Shown piece by piece: positions 52,469 to 60,526 of a stretch of 64,000 nucleotides of DNA (the first letter of the stretch is position 1; each line of letters begins with the position of its first letter). A model generated the notes under the pieces. It was not told where the DNA came from, did not search any database, and worked only from the letters and a program-made list of their open reading frames with translations. The position numbers and the translations under genes are program-made. The DNA lies in the NCBI GenBank assembly GCA_018816865.1, contig JAHIUW010000016.1, positions 124,001 through 188,000 of the forward strand, read 5' to 3'. Source of the stretch: Pseudomonadota bacterium (lineage in GTDB: Bacteria; Desulfobacterota; Desulfovibrionia; Desulfovibrionales; Desulfovibrionaceae).

Positions 52469-53260
52469 ATGGCCGACGGATTCGTTCTTTCACAGCTTGA
52501 ATGGGAATCCATCCCCGGTGCCTACGAGACGGAACTGGCCGCCGTGTTGCATCCGGATGCGCCTTTGCGCTGCAACACCTACCTGATGCGCTCCCCGGAA
52601 TACGTGATGCTGACGGACCCCGGCACGGACAATGATCAGACCGACGCCCTGGCCGGGCTGATGCTGCAATGGACACGCAAGATCCCGCGTCAGGCCGTGG
52701 TCTGCCTGACCCACTGCCATGCGGATCACTGCCTTTCGGCCTCGCGCATCCTGGAAAAGCCTGGATTCATGGCCTCGCTGGTCTGCCACAAGCTGGCAGC
52801 CGACGCCCTGCGCAGCGGCGATGCCAGCATGACCGGCGCAACGATCCTGGGCACCGTGAACCCTCACGCGGCCGCGGCCATCGCCCTATTCGCCCTGCCC
52901 ACCTCGGCGGGGGTCTCGCGAGACATGGACACCCCCGGGGGAAAGCTGCGCTGCCTGACCATCCCCATCGGTCCGCGCGACGCCTTGCAGGTCTATCACA
53001 CCCCGGGACACAGCCCGGACGGACTCAGCTTCCGCGTGGGCGGGGCCCTGATGATCGGGGACGTGCTGTGCGCCGAGGGACCGCACTGCACGAGGCTTCC
53101 GGGATACCAAGCCAAGGAACTGGGCCACACCCTGGACAAACTGCTCTGGCTGCTTGATAATGCCAATATCGTCACCGTGTATCCGGGTCACGGCGAACCC
53201 ATGGACAGGACCCTTGCGGGGGAACGCTTGCGCACTCTGCGGGGCGAACTGAACGGCTGA
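52469..53260 (+). CDS. MBL-fold metallo-hydrolase
   Basis: 263 aa. Metal motif THCHADHCLS (HxHxDH) near residue 80, a later His in VYHTPGHSPDGLSF, and HGEPMDRTLAGERL at the end. This is the glyoxalase II/LACTB2-like branch. The start ATG has GGAGG some 12 nt upstream. The substrate is unknown; it follows the chemoreceptor by 81 bp. Confidence 0.82.
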   Translation: MADGFVLSQLEWESIPGAYETELAAVLHPDAPLRCNTYLMRSPEYVMLTDPGTDNDQTDALAGLMLQWTRKIPRQAVVCLTHCHADHCLSASRILEKPGFMASLVCHKLAADALRSGDASMTGATILGTVNPHAAAAIALFALPTSAGVSRDMDTPGGKLRCLTIPIGPRDALQVYHTPGHSPDGLSFRVGGALMIGDVLCAEGPHCTRLPGYQAKELGHTLDKLLWLLDNANIVTVYPGHGEPMDRTLAGERLRTLRGELNG

Positions 53261-53351
53261 CACGAAGGGCGCAACGCCTGCCCCCACTCATGGGCCTGTG
53301 GCCCCTGGGCAACTTGCAATGACTTTACATACCATTCCCGAGGATGAGCAT

Positions 53352-53885
53352 ATGGGCCAGCACGACAACGAAGATGATTTCGACGAGTATCAGGACGACG
53401 ACGGCTACAAGAGCAAGTCGCAGCTCAAACGTGAAATGAGTGAGCTTCAGGCCATGGGCGAACGGCTGTGCAGCATGCCCGCCGAGAAGATCAAAGCCAT
53501 GGACCTTCCCGAAGCCATCCGCGAGGCCGCGCTCTTCGCCCTGACCATCAAAAAGTATGAGGCTGTGCGCCGCCATCGCCAGTACGTGGGCAAACTGATG
53601 CGCGCCGAGGAAGTGGACATCGACGCCCTGCGTCAGGTCCTCGACTCCGTGGACCAGAAGAAACGCAAGTACGACGAACGCTTCCACCGCGTCGAGGAAT
53701 GGCGGGATCGGCTGATGGCCGGCGACGATGCCCTGGTCGAGGAGATCGTGACGATCCACCCGGAGGTCGATCGCCAGCATCTGCGCACCCTGGTTCGCAA
53801 TGCGATCATTGAGCGCAAGGCCGAGAAACCGCCCAAGGCCTTCCGCACGCTGTTCAAGTTCCTGCGCAAGGTCGCCGGGCATTAA
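53352..53885 (+). CDS. darP: Ribosome-associated protein DarP (YjgA, DUF615)
   Basis: 177 aa from ATG 53352, preceded by GAGGATGAG; an in-frame ATG at 53319 has no such site. The acidic N terminus (GQHDNEDDFDEYQDDDGYKSKSQLKREM) and the helical body (AIREAALFALTIKKYEAVRRHRQYVGKLMR, HHRVEEWRDRLM-type region, HLRTLVRNAIIERKAEKPPKAFRTLFKFLR) match the YjgA family. In E. coli DarP associates with immature 50S subunits. Confidence 0.9.
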   Translation: MGQHDNEDDFDEYQDDDGYKSKSQLKREMSELQAMGERLCSMPAEKIKAMDLPEAIREAALFALTIKKYEAVRRHRQYVGKLMRAEEVDIDALRQVLDSVDQKKRKYDERFHRVEEWRDRLMAGDDALVEEIVTIHPEVDRQHLRTLVRNAIIERKAEKPPKAFRTLFKFLRKVAGH

Positions 53886-53923
53886 GCGACGCACATCCCC
53901 ACGCTCTTTTTTTAGCTTTCCCG

Positions 53924-53960
53924 CAGGCCGTCTGACCCCGTTCAGCGGCCTGTTTTTTTT
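53924..53960 (+). terminator. Terminator after darP
   Basis: CAGGCCGTCTGA pairs with TCAGCGGCCTG, followed by eight Ts. Confidence 0.92.
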
Positions 53961-54121
53961 GCTTGCTTTCCTATCGAAGGCGTGAAAATGACAATTAAGG
54001 GTTCTGCGCGCTTTTGTCGGCGCGCGTTGAAATACCTTGGCCGGGCGCAAGATACCCGGCCGCACGCGGCTGCCCCAACCCCATCGATTTCCGGCAGCCG
54101 CCCCAGGAGCACTACTAATTA

Positions 54122-55525
54122 ATGGCACCACAGAAGACCCAGAAGCACTATGACGTGATCATTGTTGGCGGCGGACCGGCCGGACTCTTCTCCGCCTGGT
54201 ATCTGGCCAACAACTCCAAACTCAAGATCCTGATCCTGGAAAAGGGCAAGCAGCCCTTGAAGCGCCGCTGCCCCATCGGCCAGGGCCAGGAATGCATCAA
54301 ATGCCGCCCCTGCAACATCCTGGCGGGCATGGGCGGAGCGGGCCTGTTCTCCGACGGCAAGCTGAATTTCATCCCCATCCTGGGCAAGACGGACCTGACC
54401 CAGTTCCTGCCCATTGCCGAGGCCCAGGCCCTGATCGACGAGACCGAGGCCATCTTCAACGCCTACGGCATGGACGGGCAGGTCTACCCCACGGACATGG
54501 ACAAGGCCAAGGACATCCGCAAGAACGCGCTCAAGCACGGCGTGGACCTGTTGATCATCAAGCAGAAGCACCTGGGCAGCGACAACCTGCCCGGCCACAT
54601 CAACGGCATGGTGGAAGATCTGAAGGCCAAGGGCGTGACCATCCACACCTCCGAGGAGGTCAAGGACATCATCGTGGACGGCGACCACGTCACCGGCGTG
54701 CTCACCGCGCGCGGCGGCTACTATGCCGACAACGTGATCCTGGCCCCGGGCCGGGTGGGCGCGGAATGGACCGCCAAGGTCGTGCAGCAGCACGGCGTGG
54801 GCGTGACCCAGCGCGGCATCGAGGTCGGCGTGCGCGTGGAGGTCCACAACGACATCATGAAGGACCTCTGCGAGATCGTCTACGACCCGACGTTCTTTAT
54901 TCGGACCCGCAAATACGACGACCAGACCCGCACCTTCTGCACCAACTACGGGGGGTTCGTGGCCCTGGAGAACTATCAGGACTTCGTATGCGTCAACGGC
55001 CACGCCCACATGAACCGCAAGAGCCAGAACACCAACTTCGCCTTCCTGTCCAAGGTGGTGCTCACCGAGCCGGTGTCGGACAACCAGGCCTACGGCGAAT
55101 CCATCGGGCGACTGGCGAGCATCATCGGCGGCGGCAAGCCCATCCTGCAACGCTTCGGCGACCTGAAGCGTGGACGCCGCAGCACCTGGGACCGCATCCG
55201 CAACTCCTACATCGACCCCACCATGAAGGACGTGGTGCCCGGTGACATCGCCATGGCCCTGCCCGAGCGCATCGTGACCAACCTGGTGCAGGGCCTGGAG
55301 CAGCTGAACTTCGCCGTGCCCGGCGTGGCCAACGACGAGACCCTGCTCTACGCCCCGGAGATCAAGTTCTTCGCCACCCAGGTCAGGACCAGCAAGGAAC
55401 TGGAGACCTCCATCAAAGGCCTGTTCGTGGCGGGCGACGGCCCTGGAGTGGCGGGCAACATCGTCTCGGCCTCGGCGACGGGCATCCTCCCGGCCAAGGA
55501 GATCGTACGCCGGGCAGGGCGTTGA
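54122..55525 (+). CDS. FAD-dependent oxidoreductase (COG2509-like)
   Basis: 467 aa. The Rossmann FAD motif DVIIVGGGPAGLFSAWYLA opens the protein, and the C terminus has GLFVAGDGPGVAGNIVSASATGILPAKEI, the second FAD-contact segment. An unusual Cys run, RCPIGQGQECIKCRPCNILAGMGGAGLFSDGK, follows the first motif, as in the uncharacterised FAD dehydrogenases of this group. No membrane or signal segment. The reaction is unknown. Repeat copy H begins within the last codons of this gene. Confidence 0.85.
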   Translation: MAPQKTQKHYDVIIVGGGPAGLFSAWYLANNSKLKILILEKGKQPLKRRCPIGQGQECIKCRPCNILAGMGGAGLFSDGKLNFIPILGKTDLTQFLPIAEAQALIDETEAIFNAYGMDGQVYPTDMDKAKDIRKNALKHGVDLLIIKQKHLGSDNLPGHINGMVEDLKAKGVTIHTSEEVKDIIVDGDHVTGVLTARGGYYADNVILAPGRVGAEWTAKVVQQHGVGVTQRGIEVGVRVEVHNDIMKDLCEIVYDPTFFIRTRKYDDQTRTFCTNYGGFVALENYQDFVCVNGHAHMNRKSQNTNFAFLSKVVLTEPVSDNQAYGESIGRLASIIGGGKPILQRFGDLKRGRRSTWDRIRNSYIDPTMKDVVPGDIAMALPERIVTNLVQGLEQLNFAVPGVANDETLLYAPEIKFFATQVRTSKELETSIKGLFVAGDGPGVAGNIVSASATGILPAKEIVRRAGR

Positions 55526-55691
55526 AAAACAGCCATCTGCTTCGTTCCTGCGGCAGGCCCAAACTCTCGCGTATGTCTCAATACAGCTCTGCTCTCTGTA
55601 TCCGTAAGGCTCGCAATCTCGCCTAACGGCTACAGGTCGTCGAGCTTGGGCCTGTTTTGTTCCTCGTATCCAGCCACTTCTGAGCGACCTG
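55515..55691 (-). repeat. Interspersed palindromic repeat, copy H (long form, inverted)
   Basis: Opposite orientation to the other seven copies. Its outer arm starts inside the last codons of the FAD oxidoreductase gene, so the stop codon lies in the repeat. On the minus strand it reads ...CAGGCCCAAGCTCGACGACC..., the 'TAGCCGTTAGGCGAGATTG' and 'TTACGGATACAGAGAGCAG' insert, a GTATTGAGACATACGCGAG loop, then GTTTGGGCCTG and a final ACGAAGCAGATGGCTG. The rest of the spacer to 55966 holds a terminator and no gene. Confidence 0.8.
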
Positions 55692-55811
55692 CACGCAATG
55701 CGTCGCGCGTCTGGACATTTTTGGGCGACCTGCGGACTTGGCTCAAGCGCTCCTTGGCCTCGCACCCCATCGCTCCTGAGTGCCCTGCGACTTACCCATC
55801 CATGAAACCCC

Positions 55812-55848
55812 AAACGGGCCGCCCCACCAGGGGCGGCCCGTTTCATTT
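55812..55848 (+). terminator. Terminator, probably for the FAD oxidoreductase gene
   Basis: AAACGGGCCGCCCC pairs exactly with GGGGCGGCCCGTTT, followed by CATTT. It lies beyond repeat H. Confidence 0.8.
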
Positions 55849-55966
55849 GCAGCCGAGTATCGCCCCTAAATTGTTCCAACCCTTGATCCCCCCCGGCGCA
55901 ACTGGTACGAACTCCATAGGAATCTCAATCCTGCAACTGTCCAAGCAGCTCTGAGGGGGGACTCGG

Positions 55967-56197
55967 ATGATCATCATCTACGCTCTGGCCATTTTTCTGG
56001 TCGTCTTTCTGGCATGGCATTTCTATGTACACAAGCTGCTGAAGGACATGGTCTTTTCGAGAATGACACAGCAGCCGATCATCGTTACGGTGCTCTCGAC
56101 GGTTTCGTTCCTCGCCGCACTGCTCATCATCTGGGCCATTTCCGGCATCTCGGTGCTGCAATACCTGTCTGCCGTCCTGAGCCAGACCGGCCCCTGA
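55967..56197 (+). CDS. Small membrane protein, unknown
   Basis: 76 aa, start ATG 55967 with GAGGGGGGA upstream. Two hydrophobic helices: MIIIYALAIFLVVFLAWHFYV (1-21) and IIVTVLSTVSFLAALLIIWAISG (38-60). A short basic loop (HKLLKDMVFSRM) lies between. No family recognised. It begins a plus-strand run with the next two genes. Confidence 0.6.
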   Translation: MIIIYALAIFLVVFLAWHFYVHKLLKDMVFSRMTQQPIIVTVLSTVSFLAALLIIWAISGISVLQYLSAVLSQTGP

Positions 56198-56285
56198 CAC
56201 GGCCCGTGAACGAGAACGCCCTGACCACCACAAGCAGACGCCAACCCAGCTTGCACCACAACATTCAGGAGGAGTCCCTCACGCC

Positions 56286-56765
56286 ATGTCCGGACCAAGC
56301 CCCACCGCCCCCATGATCAAGACCATGATGGACAGCATCGAATCCGCCCGTGAACTCGCCCAAGAGGAGATCAAGGCCCTGAAAAAGGACCTGACCGAAC
56401 TGGAGCGCATCCTCAGCGGACGTAAGAAGGATTCGGAATTCCCGCTCATCGACATCGCCCACAGCGCCTTCGAGATCTTTCGCACCTCGTCGGTGGTTCT
56501 GGAAAACGAACGACTGCTGGACGAGATGCAGGACACCGTGGACCAGGTCCTGGCCGAAGACTTCCTGACCTCCAATGGCGCGACTTTGTTGACCGAACCC
56601 GAAGGCTGGCACTACTTCTCCCCCAAGGGTGTGATGCGTTTCCTGGGTGCACCGGACGAGACCATCGCCGCAGCCGCCAAGATCAAGCGCTATCTGCCCA
56701 AGACTCCCGTGGCGTCAAAAACGTCGGCCGGGGCCAAGCCCAAGGCCGACGAAAACGAAGACTAA
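56286..56765 (+). CDS. Hypothetical cytosolic protein
   Basis: 159 aa. The N-terminal 45 residues look like a charged helix (SIESARELAQEEIKALKKDLTELERIL). A central segment (FPLIDIAHSAFEIFRTSSVVLENERLLDEMQDTVDQVLAEDF) and a Lys/Ala-rich tail follow. GGAGG precedes the ATG. No known domain recognised. It ends 24 bp before the methyltransferase gene. Confidence 0.6.
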   Translation: MSGPSPTAPMIKTMMDSIESARELAQEEIKALKKDLTELERILSGRKKDSEFPLIDIAHSAFEIFRTSSVVLENERLLDEMQDTVDQVLAEDFLTSNGATLLTEPEGWHYFSPKGVMRFLGAPDETIAAAAKIKRYLPKTPVASKTSAGAKPKADENED

Positions 56766-56789
56766 GCCCGCACCGGGGAGGCATCCCTC

Positions 56790-57338
56790 ATGCGCCAGCG
56801 CATCGTCGCCATCCTGCTGCGCCTGGCCCGGCACAAGCCCGGCCCGCTGCGCAAGGCCCTGTCCCTTGCCGTGGGGGCGGCCATGTTCCTGTGCGGAATC
56901 CCGCTCGGGCTGTTGATGATTCTGGAACCGTTGATCAAGCCCTTGGGCAACCCCTGGCCCCGCGGGCTTGAAGTCCTGGTGGGCGCACCGTCGCTCATCG
57001 GCAGCATCCTGCTACTGAGCTGGGCCGTGCGCACCCAATGGCGGCACGGCGGCACCCCTGCGCCCACGGCCCCGACCCAGCGGCTGATCACCACCGGTCC
57101 TTACGCCCACACCCGCAATCCCATCCAACTCGGGGCCATGTTCTATTACCTTGGGCTGATGACGCTCATTTCCTCACTCACGGCAGGGCTTGGGGGCTTC
57201 CTGTTCGGATTGATCGCAGGCAGCTTCTGGCATCGGCGCGTCGAAGAACAGGAGCTCACCGCACGCTTCGGCCCGGACTACGAACGCTACCGCCGCGAGG
57301 TTCCCTTCCTGTTCCCCCGGCTGCGCCGCCGGCCCTGA
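56790..57338 (+). CDS. Isoprenylcysteine-carboxyl-methyltransferase-like membrane protein
   Basis: 182 aa with GGGGAGG upstream. Several hydrophobic helices and the conserved ICMT/PEMT core: LITTGPYAHTRNPIQLGAMFYYLGLM, then HRRVEEQELTARFGPDYERYRREVPFLFPR. In bacteria such proteins methylate lipids or small molecules, not prenylated proteins; the substrate is unknown. Confidence 0.8.
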   Translation: MRQRIVAILLRLARHKPGPLRKALSLAVGAAMFLCGIPLGLLMILEPLIKPLGNPWPRGLEVLVGAPSLIGSILLLSWAVRTQWRHGGTPAPTAPTQRLITTGPYAHTRNPIQLGAMFYYLGLMTLISSLTAGLGGFLFGLIAGSFWHRRVEEQELTARFGPDYERYRREVPFLFPRLRRRP

Positions 57339-57446
57339 ACCCGCGCGCGCCACTCCACCATCCGATTCGACCAGCGCTTGCCAGTAGCCAAGCTTCACCT
57401 TATCCCCGCGACAATCCATACGCGGCCCGTCCTTGCCTCGCGCCAC

Positions 57447-57477
57447 AAGAAAAGCCCCGGACAGTTGCCCGGGGCTT
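57447..57477 (-). terminator. Terminator of the cytochrome gene set
   Basis: On the minus strand AAGCCCCGG...CCGGGGCTT followed by TTCTTG. Also in range of the convergent methyltransferase gene. Confidence 0.8.
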
Positions 57478-57502
57478 GACCTTCCTGGTTTTCAACCTTT
57501 TC

Positions 57503-58306
57503 TCACCATGTAACCCTGGGGGCGTTGATCAGGGCATAGATCACAAGCACGACCCCGCAGACAACCACCGCATAGCCCAGCACGAAGTAGACGGCCCGCA
57601 TTGCTGCCGGGGCGCCGCTCGCGGCATGGCCTTCCAGCCCGCCTGTGGCCCTGAGCCGTTCTATCCAGGCAGGCCGCTGCTCTTGAGCGTCTTCCACTTC
57701 CACTGCGCCCTCGAACATGGCCCTATCCATGGGGAAATGGGTCCGGCGCAGATGTGCCACGAAGAAGTGGATCAGAACCACATGCAGAATCGCAAGGATA
57801 GCCTCCACCCGGTGGACCCACAAGGCCACATTGATTCCCCAGCCGAAGATCACCCGACTGGAAGCCACAGAATCATAGAGGATGAGACCCGTTCCGCCAA
57901 GGATGACCATGCCCCAGAACACCGCCCAGTAGTCGAACTTCTCCCACCAGGTCCAACGGTCGAACCGTGGCTGACGGGCCAGTCCAAATATCCAGGCAGT
58001 ATGCTGGAGGAATTCACCCACATCCGATAGTCGTGGCAGCAGCGAATCCCGTCCGCGCACCTTGCCTCGGGCGATCTGCACCACCGCATAAACAATATGC
58101 AGCAGGAACAGCACAAGCATCAGGATGCCAACCCATTTGTGCACTGCCAGACATCCGGTATATCCCCCGAACACGCCGGCAAGGGACTTGCCCCAGGCGG
58201 TTTCGATATACAGCCGTCCGAATCCGGTTGCGGCCTGGATCATGAATGTCAAAATCAACAACAAATGAAAGAGCCGTTGCACGGGAGTAAAGCGTCGTAT
58301 CATCAT
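57503..58306 (-). CDS. Cytochrome b-type integral membrane subunit
   Basis: 267 aa from ATG 58306 (a second ATG at 58303 follows directly). It has four to five hydrophobic helices with histidines placed as in the di-haem cytochrome b of formate dehydrogenases and hydrogenases: VQRLFHLLLILTFMIQAATGF, VHKWVGILMLVLFLLHIVYAV, FDYWAVFWGMVILGGTGLILY and HRVEAILAILHVVLIHFFVAHLRRTHFP. It probably exchanges electrons with the menaquinone pool. The gene overlaps the trihaem cytochrome gene by 4 nt. Confidence 0.87.
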   Translation of the reverse strand: MMIRRFTPVQRLFHLLLILTFMIQAATGFGRLYIETAWGKSLAGVFGGYTGCLAVHKWVGILMLVLFLLHIVYAVVQIARGKVRGRDSLLPRLSDVGEFLQHTAWIFGLARQPRFDRWTWWEKFDYWAVFWGMVILGGTGLILYDSVASSRVIFGWGINVALWVHRVEAILAILHVVLIHFFVAHLRRTHFPMDRAMFEGAVEVEDAQEQRPAWIERLRATGGLEGHAASGAPAAMRAVYFVLGYAVVVCGVVLVIYALINAPRVTW

Positions 58307-58977
58307 GGCTCGTCCCCCCCGTTCTTCTTGCTGCCGGTGATCAGTTCCCGAAGCCCCCACAGCACCGTATGCGGCAGGAAAATCGCCAATGTGCCACCCG
58401 CCAGGGCAATCATTGCCCAGAACGCGTAGAACAGCATGGGGAAAGTCTCGCGCGTGGAAGCCATGGCCGGGTTCGGCTCATGCACCAGATACGAGGCGAA
58501 CGAGATGCCCCCCCCCTGATGACACTTGGCACAGATATAGGCATGCCGCCTGATCTTGTTCAACGGCGAATAGTAGTGATTCACGCTGGCGATGGGCTCA
58601 CCACCGTGACATTGACGACAGACCAGATCATTGCGCACCACATGCAGATTGTCCGTGCCCTGCTGGCGGTGACAATCCACACAGGTCCTGCCCTCGTAGA
58701 ACAAAAGCCCTGCATGGGCATCCTCAAGGCGCGTTCTGATCCTGACCGTCGCCTTCCCGGGACCATGGGACAGAATCCCCTGGCGGGTTGGTGTTTCATC
58801 CATGATCAATGGCCTGTTCAAACCGGGCCTGACCTCATACCGCTCGTAATACCCCGTACTGAGCTCGTAGTTCCGGTAGCGGTGCACGTCGGATTTCACC
58901 TCCATACACCAGACTGGTCCGGGCAACGCCCACAGAGAGAACAGGAGCAGCCCCATTATTATTTTGGCAGGGTGCAT
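58303..58977 (-). CDS. Trihaem c-type cytochrome, membrane-anchored
   Basis: 224 aa from ATG 58977, with AAAGGAGG upstream. A signal peptide at the N terminus and one hydrophobic helix near the C terminus (FPMLFYAFWAMIALAGGTLAIFLPHTVLW) leave most of the protein outside the cytoplasm. Three CxxCH haem sites: CVDCH, CRQCH and CAKCH, with further histidines available as axial ligands. It sits between octahaem cytochrome and cytochrome b, so it is the likely electron bridge between them. Confidence 0.88.
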   Translation of the reverse strand: MHPAKIIMGLLLFSLWALPGPVWCMEVKSDVHRYRNYELSTGYYERYEVRPGLNRPLIMDETPTRQGILSHGPGKATVRIRTRLEDAHAGLLFYEGRTCVDCHRQQGTDNLHVVRNDLVCRQCHGGEPIASVNHYYSPLNKIRRHAYICAKCHQGGGISFASYLVHEPNPAMASTRETFPMLFYAFWAMIALAGGTLAIFLPHTVLWGLRELITGSKKNGGDEP

Positions 58978-59000
58978 ACCGCCTCCTTTCAATCTCTGCG

Positions 59001-60266
59001 TTACTTGCCCATGGCCTCGACATTCTCAATGACCTTACCTTGCGGCTTGGGCAACTGCGCCAGGGCATCAAAGCGCATTTGCAGCTTCTTGAGATCCTGA
59101 TCCTTGTGTTCATGACAGGTCTGACATGAATTGGGGACCACAGGATTGGCCAATGTATCCTCGGGCAAAAGCGCCTTGAATACATGGCTGTGAATGTCGC
59201 CAGACTCTGCGCTCTTGGCGATGCGAGGCATGTGGCAGCCAACGCAATTTCCAAAGGAATGGATGGCATGCGCCTGGTTGTTGTTGATCATGGAGTGACA
59301 ACTCAGACATTGGGACGATCCGGAAGCACGAGTCTGGTAACGAGTGCTGGGAACGCCCAACTGGTGCACGTAATGGCAGGAGTTGCAGGTCACGCCCTCA
59401 AGGTAGTGCTTCGACTGCTGCCAATCGATGTACTGCTGGTGATGGCCCTTGGAGAACTCGTTGGCATAGACATGTTGCTTGTCACCGGCTGCATAGGACG
59501 TCGACTCGTAATATGAGGAAAGAGCCTTGCCGGGTCTGTAACCCACGGGCCAGCCGCCTCCCTTGACCATGGTCGACTTGCCGCGGTTATGGCATGAACC
59601 ACAGATCTGCACGGCCACCCCCGGCGTCAGCTTGGCCGGATTGATGATGGTCGAACGCTTGTCGAAAACAGCGGTCTTGGGCAACGCCACATGATGCGAA
59701 CCGGGACCATGACAGGATTCACAACCTACACCCGGCTCGGTCAGGGTCTTGGCTTCAAGATCGAGTCCTGTCGCATGGCAGCCACCGCACTTCAGCATCC
59801 AGGGACGCTTGTCCCAATCCTGTTCATGATAGTTTACGAAGCGCCCGGTCTCGAGGTTGTACTGCACAGGGCTGATATACAATTCACCATTCTTATTGAC
59901 GATATAGCGCTGCTTCCACTGACTGCCGATGGTGTAGAGAACCTCATCCTCGCGGGGGATGTAGATTTCATCGGGTGGAACCTTGAGCTTATCCGCAATC
60001 ATCCTGAAGTCCGCCCTGATTATTTCGGGGTCAAGCTTCACGACCAGGACGTCCTTGTTTGCCTTGGCGTCCTGAAGCATGCGGCTATGCAGGGTTGCCT
60101 TCCAGGAATCGTAGTGTTCAAGGTGGCAGTATTTGCATTCATCCGATCCGACATAGGTTTTTTCAGCAGAGGTGATCGCTTTGATATCGTAGCTTGGCTC
60201 GCCTCCACTGCACCCATAAATAGCCAATAAAACAACACATAACGCTAACAATACACTCAATCGCAT
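59001..60266 (-). CDS. Octahaem c-type cytochrome lipoprotein
   Basis: 421 aa from ATG 60266, preceded by GGGAGGG. A lipoprotein signal (hydrophobic LLALCVVLLAIYGC lipobox) places it on a membrane surface outside the cytoplasm. Eight CxxCH motifs: CKYCH, CGGCH, CESCH, CGSCH, CNSCH, CLSCH, CVGCH and CQTCH. The CHGPGSHH segment is typical of this broad multihaem family. No catalytic (CxxCK or Lys-ligated) haem is seen, so it is most likely an electron-transfer protein. It starts the three-gene set, 24 bp before the trihaem gene. Confidence 0.92.
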   Translation of the reverse strand: MRLSVLLALCVVLLAIYGCSGGEPSYDIKAITSAEKTYVGSDECKYCHLEHYDSWKATLHSRMLQDAKANKDVLVVKLDPEIIRADFRMIADKLKVPPDEIYIPREDEVLYTIGSQWKQRYIVNKNGELYISPVQYNLETGRFVNYHEQDWDKRPWMLKCGGCHATGLDLEAKTLTEPGVGCESCHGPGSHHVALPKTAVFDKRSTIINPAKLTPGVAVQICGSCHNRGKSTMVKGGGWPVGYRPGKALSSYYESTSYAAGDKQHVYANEFSKGHHQQYIDWQQSKHYLEGVTCNSCHYVHQLGVPSTRYQTRASGSSQCLSCHSMINNNQAHAIHSFGNCVGCHMPRIAKSAESGDIHSHVFKALLPEDTLANPVVPNSCQTCHEHKDQDLKKLQMRFDALAQLPKPQGKVIENVEAMGK

Positions 60267-60439
60267 CGCACCCTCCCACGCAAGACCAGCCAAAAAGACT
60301 TCACACCTCCTATATTAGTCATATTATTCCATCAAAAATGCAACACTTTTCCATATCCATCCGACCCATTGCAACAACCAAACCATCAATGCAAGAATGT
60401 ATAACAAAAAATAATGACCCATTTTCCGTACTGTTAGAT

Positions 60440-60472
60440 AAAAAAGCCCCAAGCATCACGCTCGGGGCTTCC
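60440..60472 (-). terminator. Terminator after the chemoreceptor gene at 60527-62851
   Basis: On the minus strand AAGCCCC...GGGGCTT with a flanking T-run of six. The A/T-rich stretch 60300-60430 ahead of the cytochrome genes shows no certain promoter. Confidence 0.82.
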
Positions 60473-60526
60473 CATGATCACACAGTGTTGTGATCCGGCC
60501 TTACCGGATCACAAAACCGGAAAGGA

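Noticed and set aside
54119-55879. A 586-codon minus-strand open frame across the FAD oxidoreductase and repeat H
   Set aside because: The plus-strand frame has clear FAD motifs; the minus frame has only low-complexity Val/Gly/His-rich sequence.
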